Positions 43,537 through 53,252 are shown, counted from the stretch's first letter. The stretch: DNA of 64,000 nucleotides from Oscillospiraceae bacterium (GCA_021199855.1 JAJQHD010000055.1:1-64000); one strand, 5' to 3'. Program-made: numbers and translations. Notes: generated from the sequence alone by a model not told the origin.

Positions 43537-44964
43537 ATGGCAGAGAACAAAGAAATAAAAGCAGGACTAGGATATACTGTCGGAAATATTTTAATAAAAG
43601 GAATCTCATTCCTAACATTACCGATTTTCTCTAGACTGCTTTCTACAGAAGAATTTGGTATTTATAATACATATCTGGCATATGAAAATATCTTGGCTAT
43701 TTTTTTGGGACTTGGTATGTATTCATCAATTAAAAATGCAAATCAAGATTTTCCTAGCCAAACAAAAAAATATGTATCTACCTTACTTTGGCTGACTGTC
43801 ATCCCATTGGCTATTAGTTTGATATTAGTTGCATTATTTCATATCGGCATCACAGGGTTTACTGGATTATCTACATCGCTGTTATTGCTTCTTGTTTTTC
43901 AGAGTTATGGCTCTGCAATGCTTAGCGTTTCAAATGCGAGACTTGCACTGAATTACGAATATAAAAAATATATGGGCTTTGCTGGGTTCAACACAATTGT
44001 GAATGTAGTTTTGTCGATAGTTTTAATTTTAACAATCTATAGTGAGCAGAGAGAGTATGGACGAATTGTTGGATCGGCCATACCTTTGATACTAATTGGT
44101 GCGTATGTTTTTATAACAGAAGAGAAACGTGGAAATTTTAAATTTGATAAGAAATTCGCAAAGTATGCTATAGCAATTGGATTTCCATTAATTTGGCACT
44201 ATTTATCTCAACAGATACAAGGTCAATTTGACAGAATTGCTATTACTAATATTGTTGGTGCCTCGGCAACAGGAATTTATTCTTTTGCGTACAATATTGC
44301 CAACATTTTAAAGGTAATCTTTTATTCTACTGAGAATGTTTGGACGATATGGTTCTTTAAGAAGATGGCAGAAGGCAAATATAAAGATATAAGAAATGTA
44401 TCCAAAAAATATACTTTACTTATAGCGGGTATTGCTATTTGCATGTTGGTTTTCTCAAAAGAAGTGATCATGATTATGGGTGATAAGGAGTATTGGGAAG
44501 GTGCAACTATATTCATTCCTTTGCTGATTTCGGAATATTTAGTACATCTATATACAATACCTGTTGGCATAGAGTATTATTATAAGAAAACAAATTACAT
44601 TGCAGCGATGACTGTCTTGGCGGCTATAGTAAATGTATCTTTAAATTATGCTCTAATCCCAGTATTTGGATACGTTGCAGCTGCTTTTACAACTATGGTG
44701 AGCTATGCTGTTCAATTTATTTCACATTGGATTATATCCAAGAAGATACTCAAAAAGAATGAAATTAAAAACATTTTTTATTTTAGGGATTTAGCAGCTC
44801 GATTTGTTCTTGTTTGTTTAGTTGGCATAGCCGTTTATATTTTGAACCCGCACCCAATTATAAAGTATTCTCTCTTTATTGTTGGTATGTCTATTGCCTG
44901 CTTTATTTATAGAAAGGATATTAAACTACTCGTACAGAATGTTTTTTCGAGGAACAAAGACTGA
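43537..44964 (+). CDS. Wzx-type polysaccharide flippase
   Basis: A 475-residue MOP-superfamily transporter with about 14 helices; N-terminal GLGYTVGNILIKGISFLTLPIFSRLLSTEEFG is typical of Wzx. It flips lipid-linked repeat units across the membrane. Start after GTGGAGG. The gene is A+T-rich and matches the Wzy-like neighbour at 41169. Confidence 0.93.
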   Translation: MAENKEIKAGLGYTVGNILIKGISFLTLPIFSRLLSTEEFGIYNTYLAYENILAIFLGLGMYSSIKNANQDFPSQTKKYVSTLLWLTVIPLAISLILVALFHIGITGFTGLSTSLLLLLVFQSYGSAMLSVSNARLALNYEYKKYMGFAGFNTIVNVVLSIVLILTIYSEQREYGRIVGSAIPLILIGAYVFITEEKRGNFKFDKKFAKYAIAIGFPLIWHYLSQQIQGQFDRIAITNIVGASATGIYSFAYNIANILKVIFYSTENVWTIWFFKKMAEGKYKDIRNVSKKYTLLIAGIAICMLVFSKEVIMIMGDKEYWEGATIFIPLLISEYLVHLYTIPVGIEYYYKKTNYIAAMTVLAAIVNVSLNYALIPVFGYVAAAFTTMVSYAVQFISHWIISKKILKKNEIKNIFYFRDLAARFVLVCLVGIAVYILNPHPIIKYSLFIVGMSIACFIYRKDIKLLVQNVFSRNKD

Positions 44965-45059
44965 GTTAATGAATGCATTTTTATGATGTTACGTTATTCC
45001 TTAATAAGAACGCTCTGTTAAATGCGTTACAACTTGTCAACAATGAAGGGAGTTAAATA

Positions 45060-45914
45060 ATGATAGAGTTACGAACCTTACAGTTATGTCAATTAGATAT
45101 TGCACTTGATATACAAGCTTTGTGCAATGAGCTTAATATCAGCTGTTTTTTAATAGGAGGTTCCCTTCTGGGTGCTGTAAGACATCAAGGCTTTATTCCA
45201 TGGGATGATGATTTGGATATGGGGCTTTTACGAGAGGATTATGATAAGTTCATTGAGAGCTGCAAGACTAGGTTGCCAGATTATTTATATTTGCAAACAT
45301 GGGATACAGATGATGCATATGGTCTTCCTTTTGCAAAAATCATGTTGAAGGGGACAAAATTTCGTGAAGAAGCTAATGGTAAAGCTGAAACAGAAAGCAT
45401 GATATTTGTAGATGTGTTTCCGTTCGATAATATTCCGGAAGATACCTTTCGCAGGAAATCTCAATCATATTTAAATGAGTTATTGAAGCGCCTTTTGCAG
45501 TATAAGCAGGGTTATGCTATGTGGAAACGTGCAAACCATAAGATTCTGCATTTTATTATTAATGCTGCATCAAACATTTTCTCTGTTTCGTTTCTTAAGA
45601 AATCTATAAACCATGTACAGCGTCACTATGATGAGAACGATTCTGTCTTTGTATGCAATTTGAATGGAGCCTATAGGGATCGAGAAAGACTGCATAGATC
45701 AGGGATGAAATTATGCAATGTTCATTTTGAGGGCTACGAATTTAATGCTCCTCAAGGGTGGGATGAGTTGCTGACTAATATGTATGGAGATTATATGCAA
45801 TTACCTCCAGTAGATAAAAGGGGGAATAGACATGCTGCTACTGCAGCTGATTTGGGCGACTACGTTATAAGAAATAAGGTTTATCAAGAAATGAAAAGGG
45901 GAAACTTATGCTAG
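45060..45914 (+). CDS. LicD-family phosphotransferase
   Basis: A 284-residue nucleotidyltransferase-fold protein. The LicD signature is GGSLLGAVRHQGFIPWDDDLDMGLLREDY (about 34-62), with metal-binding Asp residues, and later DVFPFDNIP. LicD enzymes attach phosphocholine or another phospho-alcohol to teichoic acid or glycan. The LicC-like enzyme at 38353 may provide the activated donor. The stop overlaps the next start by 7 bases. Confidence 0.93.
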   Translation: MIELRTLQLCQLDIALDIQALCNELNISCFLIGGSLLGAVRHQGFIPWDDDLDMGLLREDYDKFIESCKTRLPDYLYLQTWDTDDAYGLPFAKIMLKGTKFREEANGKAETESMIFVDVFPFDNIPEDTFRRKSQSYLNELLKRLLQYKQGYAMWKRANHKILHFIINAASNIFSVSFLKKSINHVQRHYDENDSVFVCNLNGAYRDRERLHRSGMKLCNVHFEGYEFNAPQGWDELLTNMYGDYMQLPPVDKRGNRHAATAADLGDYVIRNKVYQEMKRGNLC

Positions 45915-46937
45915 ATAGAACGATTAGGAAACCTTATAGAATAGAATGGGTCGATATCGGAAAAGCAATTTGTATATTTTTCATTTTGGTCACGCATCTT
46001 GAAGCAAGGACTGATACTCTGTATTCTTTTTATTCTCCAATATATCTGTCTGGATTCTTCTTTTATCGGGGTATACATATAAAGAAAAAGACAGCTTTAA
46101 AGAGATGTTTCTGGGAAAAGTTAGAATTTTGCTGTGGCCGTGGTTACTATATTCTCTTTTAAATATTTTTGCTTCAGCGGTTATTACTTTGCATTCGGAC
46201 TTTTCGTTGATTAACAGCTTGAAAAATCTTGTTTTACAGATACGAGGGGAAGGAGACGGTCTTTGGTTTCTTGCAGCACTGTTTGTTGCGTACATACCTT
46301 TTTATTTTGTGATTAAGTTACATCGCCCCAGATTCGCTATTATAGTCTCATGTATGCTTTCGGTGATAAGCGTTTTGTATTGCGAACTATTTCCATCCGA
46401 ATTATTGCCGTGGGGAACAACTTCACTACCGTGGCATATAGAATACATGCTTCAAGCGATGTTATGGATGGTGTTAGGATACTACTTCAAAAATGCTCGT
46501 GCAGGCTTTTTTGAAGATATGTTGGACAAACACAAGAATATCTTTACTTGTATAATGTCGTTGGCTGTATATACCATAATTGCTTACATCCCTTGTGGGG
46601 GTATTGCATCAAACATAATCGTATCGTATGTTAGAACCTTTACTGGAATTGTCACTCTAACTTTTGTCAGTAAAAGCATTAAACCGAATCGGTTATGGGT
46701 CAAAATACTTTGTTGTATTATGCCCTGCACGGTAAAGTTAAAGATTTAATTCAAGTTATTCTAAAAGCTCTATGCGGAAATTTCTATGCAAGTATTTTAG
46801 CGAGTGAAGTATTCTCATCGATATTTTCTCTATCGTTTGCATTGCTCTTGGCAGTTGTTTTGATAATTCCAATTATGCTGATTAATAGATTTTTTCCATG
46901 GACTCTGGGCAGAAAATACAATACAAAGAGCAAGTAA
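45908..46937 (+). pseudogene. Acyltransferase 3 family protein, two frameshifts
   Basis: Three consecutive frames carry parts of one ~340-residue membrane O-acyltransferase. Frame one: RIEWVDIGKAICIFFILVTH up to SGFFF. Frame two: GYTYKEKDSFKEMFLGKVRI to TFVSKSIKPNR. Frame three: MGQNTLLYYALHGKVKDLI to the end. The first join is near 46061-46071 (loss of one base would explain it), the second near 46690-46700. The catalytic His is retained in LVTHLE. The gene would be inactive as read. An intact-looking relative follows at 46990. Confidence 0.8.
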
Positions 46938-46989
46938 CATTTATACATGAATTTCTGCCATACTATTTTGGCACTTGGAGGAGAAAGTT

Positions 46990-47925
46990 ATGAAAGAGCG
47001 AAAGAATACTACGATTCAAAATATGAGAGCTATTGCTATAATACTCGTTGTTTTCCAACATGCGATAGTTGCTCTTATTTCAGAACCTATAGCAATGACA
47101 ATTGCAGCTGTATGTGTAGGCATAGATGTTAAAGTGTTCATGTTTATTTCCGGTTATTTATTTCAGCAGAATATAAAGCGCTACAAGGATGTCGGAACCA
47201 AAAAATTTATAAAAGATAAAGCGGTTGCATTACTTTTGCCTTACTTGTTTTGGGAATGTCTTTTGTATTTCGGAGTATGGGTTATTTATAACGGTCCAGC
47301 ATTCTTAAACAAGCTAACTCCTGTAATACAGAAATTTGGATTCACACAACTCACTATCCCCCAAATTATTGTGAGTCTGATTACGTTTAATAACTCATAT
47401 CTTGAGCTTTATTGGTTTTTATATGCACTTTTTGTAGTTTTTATCCTTCAATACGTTACGGGGGATTTTCTTAAATCTATTAAAGGAATTGCTGCTTTGT
47501 TTGTATTGTTACCGCTTTTTATGTTGGTTGGAGAGAACGTATATATCGTTAAAAAAATTGCTGTAGGATTGCTGATGTTTTCTGCCGGAAGATATTTCAA
47601 GGATAAAGAAGTGAGCCTTGAAAGTGTAAAGGGCTTATATGCTATAATAGCTGTTGCCATTTGGGGAATTACATATGCTTTACCGGATATCAGCGGTGTG
47701 CTGTATATTGAACAGTTATGGTATATCGTTATATCTATTATTCGTGGACTTACTGGAACTGTTATGGTTGTTTGGATAGCAGTACAAATTGAGAGGATTT
47801 GCCATCGGTATATTAGGAATGCCGTTCATATGATTGGAGATTATTCTTTATCTATTTATTTGCTTCATAATCCTTGGGTGATCAGAAGTGTTAGTATGTT
47901 GATTCCGAGTGAGGGGGGTATGTAG
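46990..47925 (+). CDS. Acyltransferase 3 family protein, shortened at a G6 tract
   Basis: A 311-residue membrane acyltransferase with the N-terminal NMRAIAIILVVFQHAIVAL, where Asn-Arg and His mark the catalytic side, and about eight to nine helices. Translation ends at IPSEGGM just after a G6 tract (47913-47918). With one more G the frame continues YVALLPCVILGVSIPIALDY and a basic tail to 48071. That is the missing last helix, so this looks like a slippage-controlled C-terminus. Start MKERKN follows GGAGGAG. Confidence 0.82.
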   Translation: MKERKNTTIQNMRAIAIILVVFQHAIVALISEPIAMTIAAVCVGIDVKVFMFISGYLFQQNIKRYKDVGTKKFIKDKAVALLLPYLFWECLLYFGVWVIYNGPAFLNKLTPVIQKFGFTQLTIPQIIVSLITFNNSYLELYWFLYALFVVFILQYVTGDFLKSIKGIAALFVLLPLFMLVGENVYIVKKIAVGLLMFSAGRYFKDKEVSLESVKGLYAIIAVAIWGITYALPDISGVLYIEQLWYIVISIIRGLTGTVMVVWIAVQIERICHRYIRNAVHMIGDYSLSIYLLHNPWVIRSVSMLIPSEGGM

Positions 47926-48084
47926 CTTTATTACCCTGTGTGATTTTAGGAGTGTCCATACCAATAGCCTTAGATTATTTTGTAATAAGAAAAAGCAGAA
48001 TCTTATCGCTTATACTACTTGGTAGGAAGAAAAGAAGTGTTCACAATGTTCAGACTGGAATAGCACCGTAATGAGGATTTCTGT

Positions 48085-48618
48085 ATGATTAATCAGAATA
48101 AAGTTGTTATTTTAAATGGAATAGATATTTTCTCTGATCATAGGGGTTATACATCTGTTTCCTTTGAAAATGCTTCACTAAGAGAACAAGGAATTAATTT
48201 TAATGTTGCTCAAGTAGACCAAGGCTATAGCTACAAGGCAAATACACTCCGGGGGCTTCACTATCAAAAAGCACCATATGAACAGGCTAAGTTGGTTTCA
48301 TGTCTTCACGGTTCAATCTATTCTGTAGGTGTTGATATAAGAAAAGAATCAGCTACTTTTGGACAGTATGTTGGAGAAATCCTTTCATTTGAAAATCGGA
48401 AGATTATGTATATTCCTAAAGGATTTGCTCATGGGTATCTCACCTTAGAAGATGACGTTTTGATGCAGTGGTGTTGCGATGGCAATTTTAATAAGGATGC
48501 AGCATGTGCGCTTCGGTATGATGATCCCGATATAGGAATTGAGTGGCCGAAGATTGCAGGGGATATAATCATATCTGATAAGGATAGGAATGCTCGTTTA
48601 CTAAGGGATATAGAATAG
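48085..48618 (+). CDS. rfbC: dTDP-4-dehydrorhamnose 3,5-epimerase-like protein
   Basis: A 177-residue cupin-type sugar epimerase. The family marks are FSDHRGYTSVSF, TLRGLHYQKAPYEQAKLV with the active His, GSIYSVGVDIRKES and IPKGFAHGYLTL. RfbC makes dTDP-4-keto-L-rhamnose. No rfbA, rfbB or rfbD is in the window, so the other genes must lie elsewhere or the enzyme uses another 4-keto sugar. Confidence 0.9.
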   Translation: MINQNKVVILNGIDIFSDHRGYTSVSFENASLREQGINFNVAQVDQGYSYKANTLRGLHYQKAPYEQAKLVSCLHGSIYSVGVDIRKESATFGQYVGEILSFENRKIMYIPKGFAHGYLTLEDDVLMQWCCDGNFNKDAACALRYDDPDIGIEWPKIAGDIIISDKDRNARLLRDIE

Positions 48619-48669
48619 GTTAAAAGCTAAAAATTATGTTGAAGGGCACGTGAGAAGGTGAACAGCAAG

Positions 48670-49872
48670 ATGACAAAAGCAGAACAACAATTTCTGTCCA
48701 TACTGAAAAATGCTGTTCATTCAGAGCCAGCTTTCGTAATTGAATCCCCCGACTGGAACGGTATCATCAACACAGCCAGAAAGCAGAATCTTTTTCCTCT
48801 GGTATTCGATGCATCAAGTTCTCTGCCGGGATATGAGACAATAGAAGAACAGTATTTCAATTCAGTAGCAGTGCAGATGTCAGCGCAAGCACAGCAGACG
48901 GCTGACTTCCTATCTCTTTACCAATCGTTTCTGGAAGATGGGCTATCTCCAATCGTTATGAAAGGTATCATCTGTAGGAGTCTTTACGGAGAAAAGGCGG
49001 ATTTTAGAGCTTCTGGGGACGAGGATATTCTCGTATCCAAGGAAGATTACCAGAAAGCAGTCCATACCCTGAACCGCTGTGGTTATCACGCAGAGAACAC
49101 ACCAGACAGTGATTTATCCTTTGTCCAAGAAGTCACGTTTGCAAGTTCAGAATCACCGTTGACGATAGAACTGCACCTGAATCCATTCGGAACGAATGAC
49201 CACATCCGGGTCAAGATGAACGAGTGGTTCCAGAACGTGTTCCAATCCCAGGAGACAGTTCTTATTGCTAATGTTTCAGTGAGAACGTTAGAGCCGACGG
49301 ATCACCTGCTGTTTCTGATCTTCCACGCATTCAAGCACTTTATTTCAGGTGGCTTCGGAGTTCGGATGATGCTGGATATTTTGCTCTTCACTGAGAAGTA
49401 CTATGACCGCATCGACCAAGAGTATATACAGAACGGGTTGGCATCAGTGAATGCAGTAGATTTTTATAATGATCTGCTCATTTTGGGAAACAGGTATCTT
49501 GGATTTTTGCTCCCGGTTAACGGAGAAGGCACGATTCCTGATGAGCTGATGGAAGACATGCTCCGAATGGGTACTTTTGGAAATTCCAGTAAGAATGACA
49601 GCACGGCGGGAAGAATTACGAGCATGGCTGTGGAGAAGGATAACAAGAAGCACAGCAGACTCTCTGATATGTTCCGTCTGTTGTTCCCATCATGGCAGTT
49701 TTGGGTGAGCTGGAAGCCGTATCTGAAGGACATGCCTTGGATGCTGCCGGTCGAATGGGTAAAACGTGTAGTCAAATATTTGAAAAGAGGCAAGCCAACT
49801 TCTGATTTGATGGAAAGCTATAAGGTGGCGGATCGGCGGCTTGAGCTGATGAAGAAATACGGAGTGATATGA
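48670..49872 (+). CDS. NTP_transf_5-type nucleotidyltransferase family protein
   Basis: A 400-residue protein resembling the uncharacterised nucleotidyltransferase family found in glycan loci. FLSLYQSFLEDGLSPIVMKGIICRSLYG, then RASGDEDILVSKEDY with paired acidic residues, and later EPTDHLLFLIFHAFKHFISGGFG. It may transfer a nucleotide or phosphate group to a surface component. The ATG at 48670 is preceded by GAAGGTGA; a GTG at 48658 is an alternative. Last clear gene of the polysaccharide locus. Confidence 0.75.
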   Translation: MTKAEQQFLSILKNAVHSEPAFVIESPDWNGIINTARKQNLFPLVFDASSSLPGYETIEEQYFNSVAVQMSAQAQQTADFLSLYQSFLEDGLSPIVMKGIICRSLYGEKADFRASGDEDILVSKEDYQKAVHTLNRCGYHAENTPDSDLSFVQEVTFASSESPLTIELHLNPFGTNDHIRVKMNEWFQNVFQSQETVLIANVSVRTLEPTDHLLFLIFHAFKHFISGGFGVRMMLDILLFTEKYYDRIDQEYIQNGLASVNAVDFYNDLLILGNRYLGFLLPVNGEGTIPDELMEDMLRMGTFGNSSKNDSTAGRITSMAVEKDNKKHSRLSDMFRLLFPSWQFWVSWKPYLKDMPWMLPVEWVKRVVKYLKRGKPTSDLMESYKVADRRLELMKKYGVI

Positions 49873-49889
49873 ACTGGAGAGACAGTCCA

Positions 49890-50495
49890 ATGAACAACAT
49901 ATTCTATTATGAACCCAAAACTTCATATCCTGCAATAACGCCAGAACTTGAAACCCAGTTGAAATACAGAGCCGGATAGACCGTAGATAACCCTAAGTAT
50001 AACGAAGCCGTCAATTTCATCGATGAGAAAATTACGAGGTTTGACCATGAAGACAAGAAGGCAATCCGAAACCGTGACTTTTACTTTCGTTGTGAATGGG
50101 CTGTGCTTGCACTAACGGCGGCAGCAACTGTCTTGAATGTAATAGGAGCTTACAGCAGAAATGATATTCTGACATCCATTGTCGGTATTATTGCTGCAGC
50201 AGCGACAGCTTCCGTAACGGTGATCATTGGTTATAGGAGAATAAAAGGCTATCTCGAAGCGTGGCTCCGCCATCGCAACTATGTGCAGAAGTTTCAAGAG
50301 TTGTGTCAGGATTACGCTTACGGAAAAGATAAATACAAATACTATAGTGGCTGTGGTATCCTTGACAGGAGCACGCCGGAAGCATGTAAGCATGAGTGCC
50401 AGGTGTTCCGTAACTTCAAGGATGATGTTTTGGAACTGATAGTGGACAGGCACACGGAGTTTAGGGAGAACATGAGCAGAAGAGGGAATGGGTGA
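49890..50495 (+). pseudogene. SLATT/DUF4231-like two-helix membrane protein with in-frame stop
   Basis: One reading frame from ATG 49890 to 50495 is interrupted by a single TAG at 49977-49979. Upstream part: MNNIFYYEPKTSYPAITPEL to KYRAG. Downstream part: TVDNPKYNEAVNFIDEKITR, then NRDFYFRCEWAVLALTAAAT and a second helix ILTSIVGIIAAAATASVTV, then a soluble WLRHRNYVQKF region. Two helices after a charged N-terminal segment fit SLATT effectors, thought to form pores in NAD- or nucleotide-triggered defence. Translation could restart at the GTG near 50103, just before the helices. A SIR2-like gene follows 42 bases later. Confidence 0.65.
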
Positions 50496-50537
50496 ATAGA
50501 AAAAGAACGGAGTGATTTGGGAGGAAAGCTGGGAATT

Positions 50538-51530
50538 ATGGAAAGAAATCTATTAGTCGGAAATGGCATTAATATTCAATTTGGTGGAGCGGATGCTTAT
50601 TCAAATTCCGCTATTATGGCAAGAGTTGTAGAAAACATAAAAGCGGGGAAGTATACCCCATTAACGGAGAATTCACTTACTGTAGATGAACAGCTTGGTA
50701 ATTTTGAAGGTCTTGTTCAAAGGATAGATAAAATCAAAGAAGGAAAATTAGCAAATTTTGCTGATGGGCTTTTTATGCTCACAGATATGGATAGAATAAA
50801 AATGACATATCCAGACAAGAGTAGCATTACTTCGGTGTTCATGGAGGATTATTTTCTTGCTTTTGAGCTTATGAATAATATCTACAAAGCGAAAGACGGG
50901 GAAGAAATAAGCGAGTTTCATAGAAAGATAATGTTTGAACTTCTGAGACAGATGCTTGTTGATGGAATATATAACGATGGTTTGATAAATGACGTGTGGA
51001 AGAATTATTATTCAGGCGTTAGGGGATATCTTGAAGGCTTTTCAAGTATATTTACCACCAATTACGATTATAATCTTGAAAGTATTCTGGGTAATGAAAA
51101 CTCAGCAAAGGTGTGTCATTTGCACGGGGAATTTAATAAGTTGGCACCTAAGTATGATACTTCGAGTGAATTCTACGCCAAAAATCAGGCAGAGTGCGAT
51201 GCATTAATTTCAAGAAAGATTACTGGCATGGATCATGTATATAGTGATGCTGTGATGAGTTGGTCGTGGCTGGACAAGTATGGTGCAATGATAGAGCCGG
51301 ACTCAAAGGAAAAGGAAGAACGCTATAAGGCTATCAGCGGAAGATTAGAAATTATTGGTTTAGCGCCTGGAAATGACGAGCATTTGTTTTTGCTGGTTGA
51401 CAACAACCCTAAGATTCAGTCTGTAATATATTATTACAAATCTGATGAAGAAAGAAGTGAAATGCCACATCATCTGCATAAGCATGTGACCTATCAGAGG
51501 GTTGATAAACTGTGGGAGTCTTTGAAATAA
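50538..51530 (+). CDS. SIR2-like domain protein, candidate defence sensor
   Basis: A 330-residue protein. The N-terminal nucleotide-binding-like motif LLVGNGINIQFGG, then SIFTTNYDYNLESIL, VCHLHGEFNKLAP and the final IIGLAPGNDEHLFLLV follow the order seen in SIR2-like and AbiH proteins. SIR2 domains in bacterial defence bind or degrade NAD. The middle ~120 residues are helical and diverged. Adjacent to the SLATT-like gene, so a two-gene system is plausible. Start at MERNLLVG; a TTG seven codons earlier is an alternative. Confidence 0.72.
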   Translation: MERNLLVGNGINIQFGGADAYSNSAIMARVVENIKAGKYTPLTENSLTVDEQLGNFEGLVQRIDKIKEGKLANFADGLFMLTDMDRIKMTYPDKSSITSVFMEDYFLAFELMNNIYKAKDGEEISEFHRKIMFELLRQMLVDGIYNDGLINDVWKNYYSGVRGYLEGFSSIFTTNYDYNLESILGNENSAKVCHLHGEFNKLAPKYDTSSEFYAKNQAECDALISRKITGMDHVYSDAVMSWSWLDKYGAMIEPDSKEKEERYKAISGRLEIIGLAPGNDEHLFLLVDNNPKIQSVIYYYKSDEERSEMPHHLHKHVTYQRVDKLWESLK

Positions 51531-51564
51531 GTGTATGACACTGAAGGAAGGAGGACAACAACCC

Positions 51565-52456
51565 ATGAATAATAACCTCTTCACCAACTCCTACGTCTCC
51601 TCCTCCCGCATTATCTATACTCCAAGTTCATTTGCAAGGACCTCCCTGCTCTATCTCCAGGAAACCGGCACACTCCAAGCCGTCCGCCCGCATGTCTCCT
51701 CCCGCCAGAATCTCCAATCCTATCTTTTGCTTATAGTAACTAGTGGTAGTGGCTATGTCGAGTATGAGGGCATGAATTATTATTTGAACCCCGGCGACAT
51801 CGCCCTGATCGATTGTAGCAAAGGCTACAGTCAGAGTAGTAGCGAGGATTTATGGAGTCTGAAATGGTGCCACTGGAACGGCTCATCGATGCCAGCGGTC
51901 TATAACAAAATCCAGAGAACGAGGCTTGCCGCCCATATTCCGCCCAGAGAACAGCAACGTATACATATCTCTTCTGGACGAATTATACACAACGGCTTCA
52001 TCAGAAAGCTTCGTTCGTGATGCACTCATCAACGAGCTTCTTACCCAACTTGTCACAGAGCTAATGAAAGAGACAGTCTATGAGGAAGAAAACCCATCTG
52101 AGACAAACACAGAGCTTGAAAAAATCGATGTTTCCGAGATAAAAGCATATATCGATCAGAACTTCGATTCCCAGCTTTCTCTGGAGAGCATTTCCGATCG
52201 TTTCCACTTCAATAAGAACTATGTCGCAAGAAATTTTAAGGAAATATACGGGACGAGCATCGGTTCATATATTCAAATCGTGAGAATTTGCAAAGCAAAA
52301 GAACTTCTGAGATTCAGCACCAAGACAGTCGAAGCTATTGGCTCCGAGTGTGGCTATGACGACAAAAACTACTTTTCGAGAGTGTTCAAGAAAGTAGAGG
52401 GCTGCTCGCCGAGTGAATTCAGAAAGCGTTGGATGAGCAGAAGCTACGAAGAATAA
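51565..52456 (+). pseudogene. AraC-family transcription regulator, frameshifted
   Basis: The first frame (from ATG 51565) encodes the cupin sensing domain: SLLYLQETGTLQAVRPHVSS, SGSGYVEYEGMNYYLNPGDIAL, WSLKWCHWNG. The second frame from about 51917 continues RGLPPIFRPENSNVYISLLDEL and two helix-turn-helices (SLESISDRFHFNKNYVARNF; TVEAIGSECGYDDKNYFSRV). One extra base in CCAGAGAACG near 51909-51925 would explain the change. If real, the DNA-binding half is lost from the sensor. Restored, it is a ~296-residue sugar-type regulator. Confidence 0.82.
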
Positions 52457-52532
52457 ATATCAAATACCACTGGATATGTGCGAAACTCTATGGTAAACTT
52501 AGAGAGCAGATAACATATTTGGAGGTGGTAGC

Positions 52533-52943
52533 TTGAAATATGTGTTGCTTATAATCACAGTCTTGTGGTTCATTTTCATGACCTATTTAAGCCATCAAAA
52601 CGGTGCAGAGACGGCAGAGACAAGCCTGCGATTAGCTGTGTTTCTCGGAAACAGGGATTTGAACGGTTGGCTCAGAAGAGTTGCTCACGTTGTAGTTTTC
52701 TTTGTATTGGCAGTGTTGATTAGTTTGACACTATGGAGTTGGAGCTTGGATTGGTGGCTCGCTCTACTGGTGATGATTTGGGCAGTAGTCGATGAGGCAA
52801 CTAAGCCACTGGTAGACGGCAGACACTTTGCTTGGATAGATGTTGGACTGAATGAGTGTGGTAGCTTGATTGGAATTGTTATCGGAGCAGTTATAGGTTT
52901 TTGGAATAGAAGCGGATTTAGCTACTATAGCAAAATCTCATAA
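52533..52943 (+). CDS. VanZ-like family membrane protein
   Basis: A 136-residue protein with four predicted helices. FMTYLSHQNG at the first helix end, RRVAHVVVFFVLAVLI, and DEATKPLVDGRHFAWIDVGLNECGSLIG are characteristic of VanZ-like proteins. The function of the family is unclear apart from teicoplanin resistance of VanZ. TTG start after GGAGGTGG. Confidence 0.87.
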   Translation: MKYVLLIITVLWFIFMTYLSHQNGAETAETSLRLAVFLGNRDLNGWLRRVAHVVVFFVLAVLISLTLWSWSLDWWLALLVMIWAVVDEATKPLVDGRHFAWIDVGLNECGSLIGIVIGAVIGFWNRSGFSYYSKIS

Positions 52944-52972
52944 AAATAAAGAACGAATAGGAGTAGTAAATA

Positions 52973-53236
52973 ATGGAAAAGAGTTTTACCTACAAAATCA
53001 CAGGAAAGGCTGACACCACGGCTTTAGCCCTTCTTGCACATGAAGCTGCGAAGTACAAATGCAATATCTGTGCAACAAAACCCGGCTCGTCACCAAAAGA
53101 CGCGAAGAGCATTATGGGGTTAATTACAGGCTGCTTTAAAACAGGAGACACACTTGAATTCTCGTTTGATGGTTCAGATGCGGATGTAGCTGCAAAGAAT
53201 ATAAAAACAGCATTGGAAGATTCCATTGGGCTCTAA
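52973..53236 (+). CDS. HPr-like protein lacking the phosphorylated His
   Basis: An 87-residue protein with the HPr beta-alpha fold pattern: FTYKITGKADTTALALLAHEAAKY, then DAKSIMGLI and a C-terminal helix AAKNIKTALEDSIG. In true HPr the sequence is GIHARPA with active His15 and Arg17; here it is GKADTTA. Ser46 with KSIMG is kept, so a role tied to the regulatory site, not sugar transport, is possible. RBS AGGAG. Alternative: an unrelated protein with chance likeness. Confidence 0.65.
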   Translation: MEKSFTYKITGKADTTALALLAHEAAKYKCNICATKPGSSPKDAKSIMGLITGCFKTGDTLEFSFDGSDADVAAKNIKTALEDSIGL

Positions 53237-53252
53237 GTCATAGCGTAAAAAG

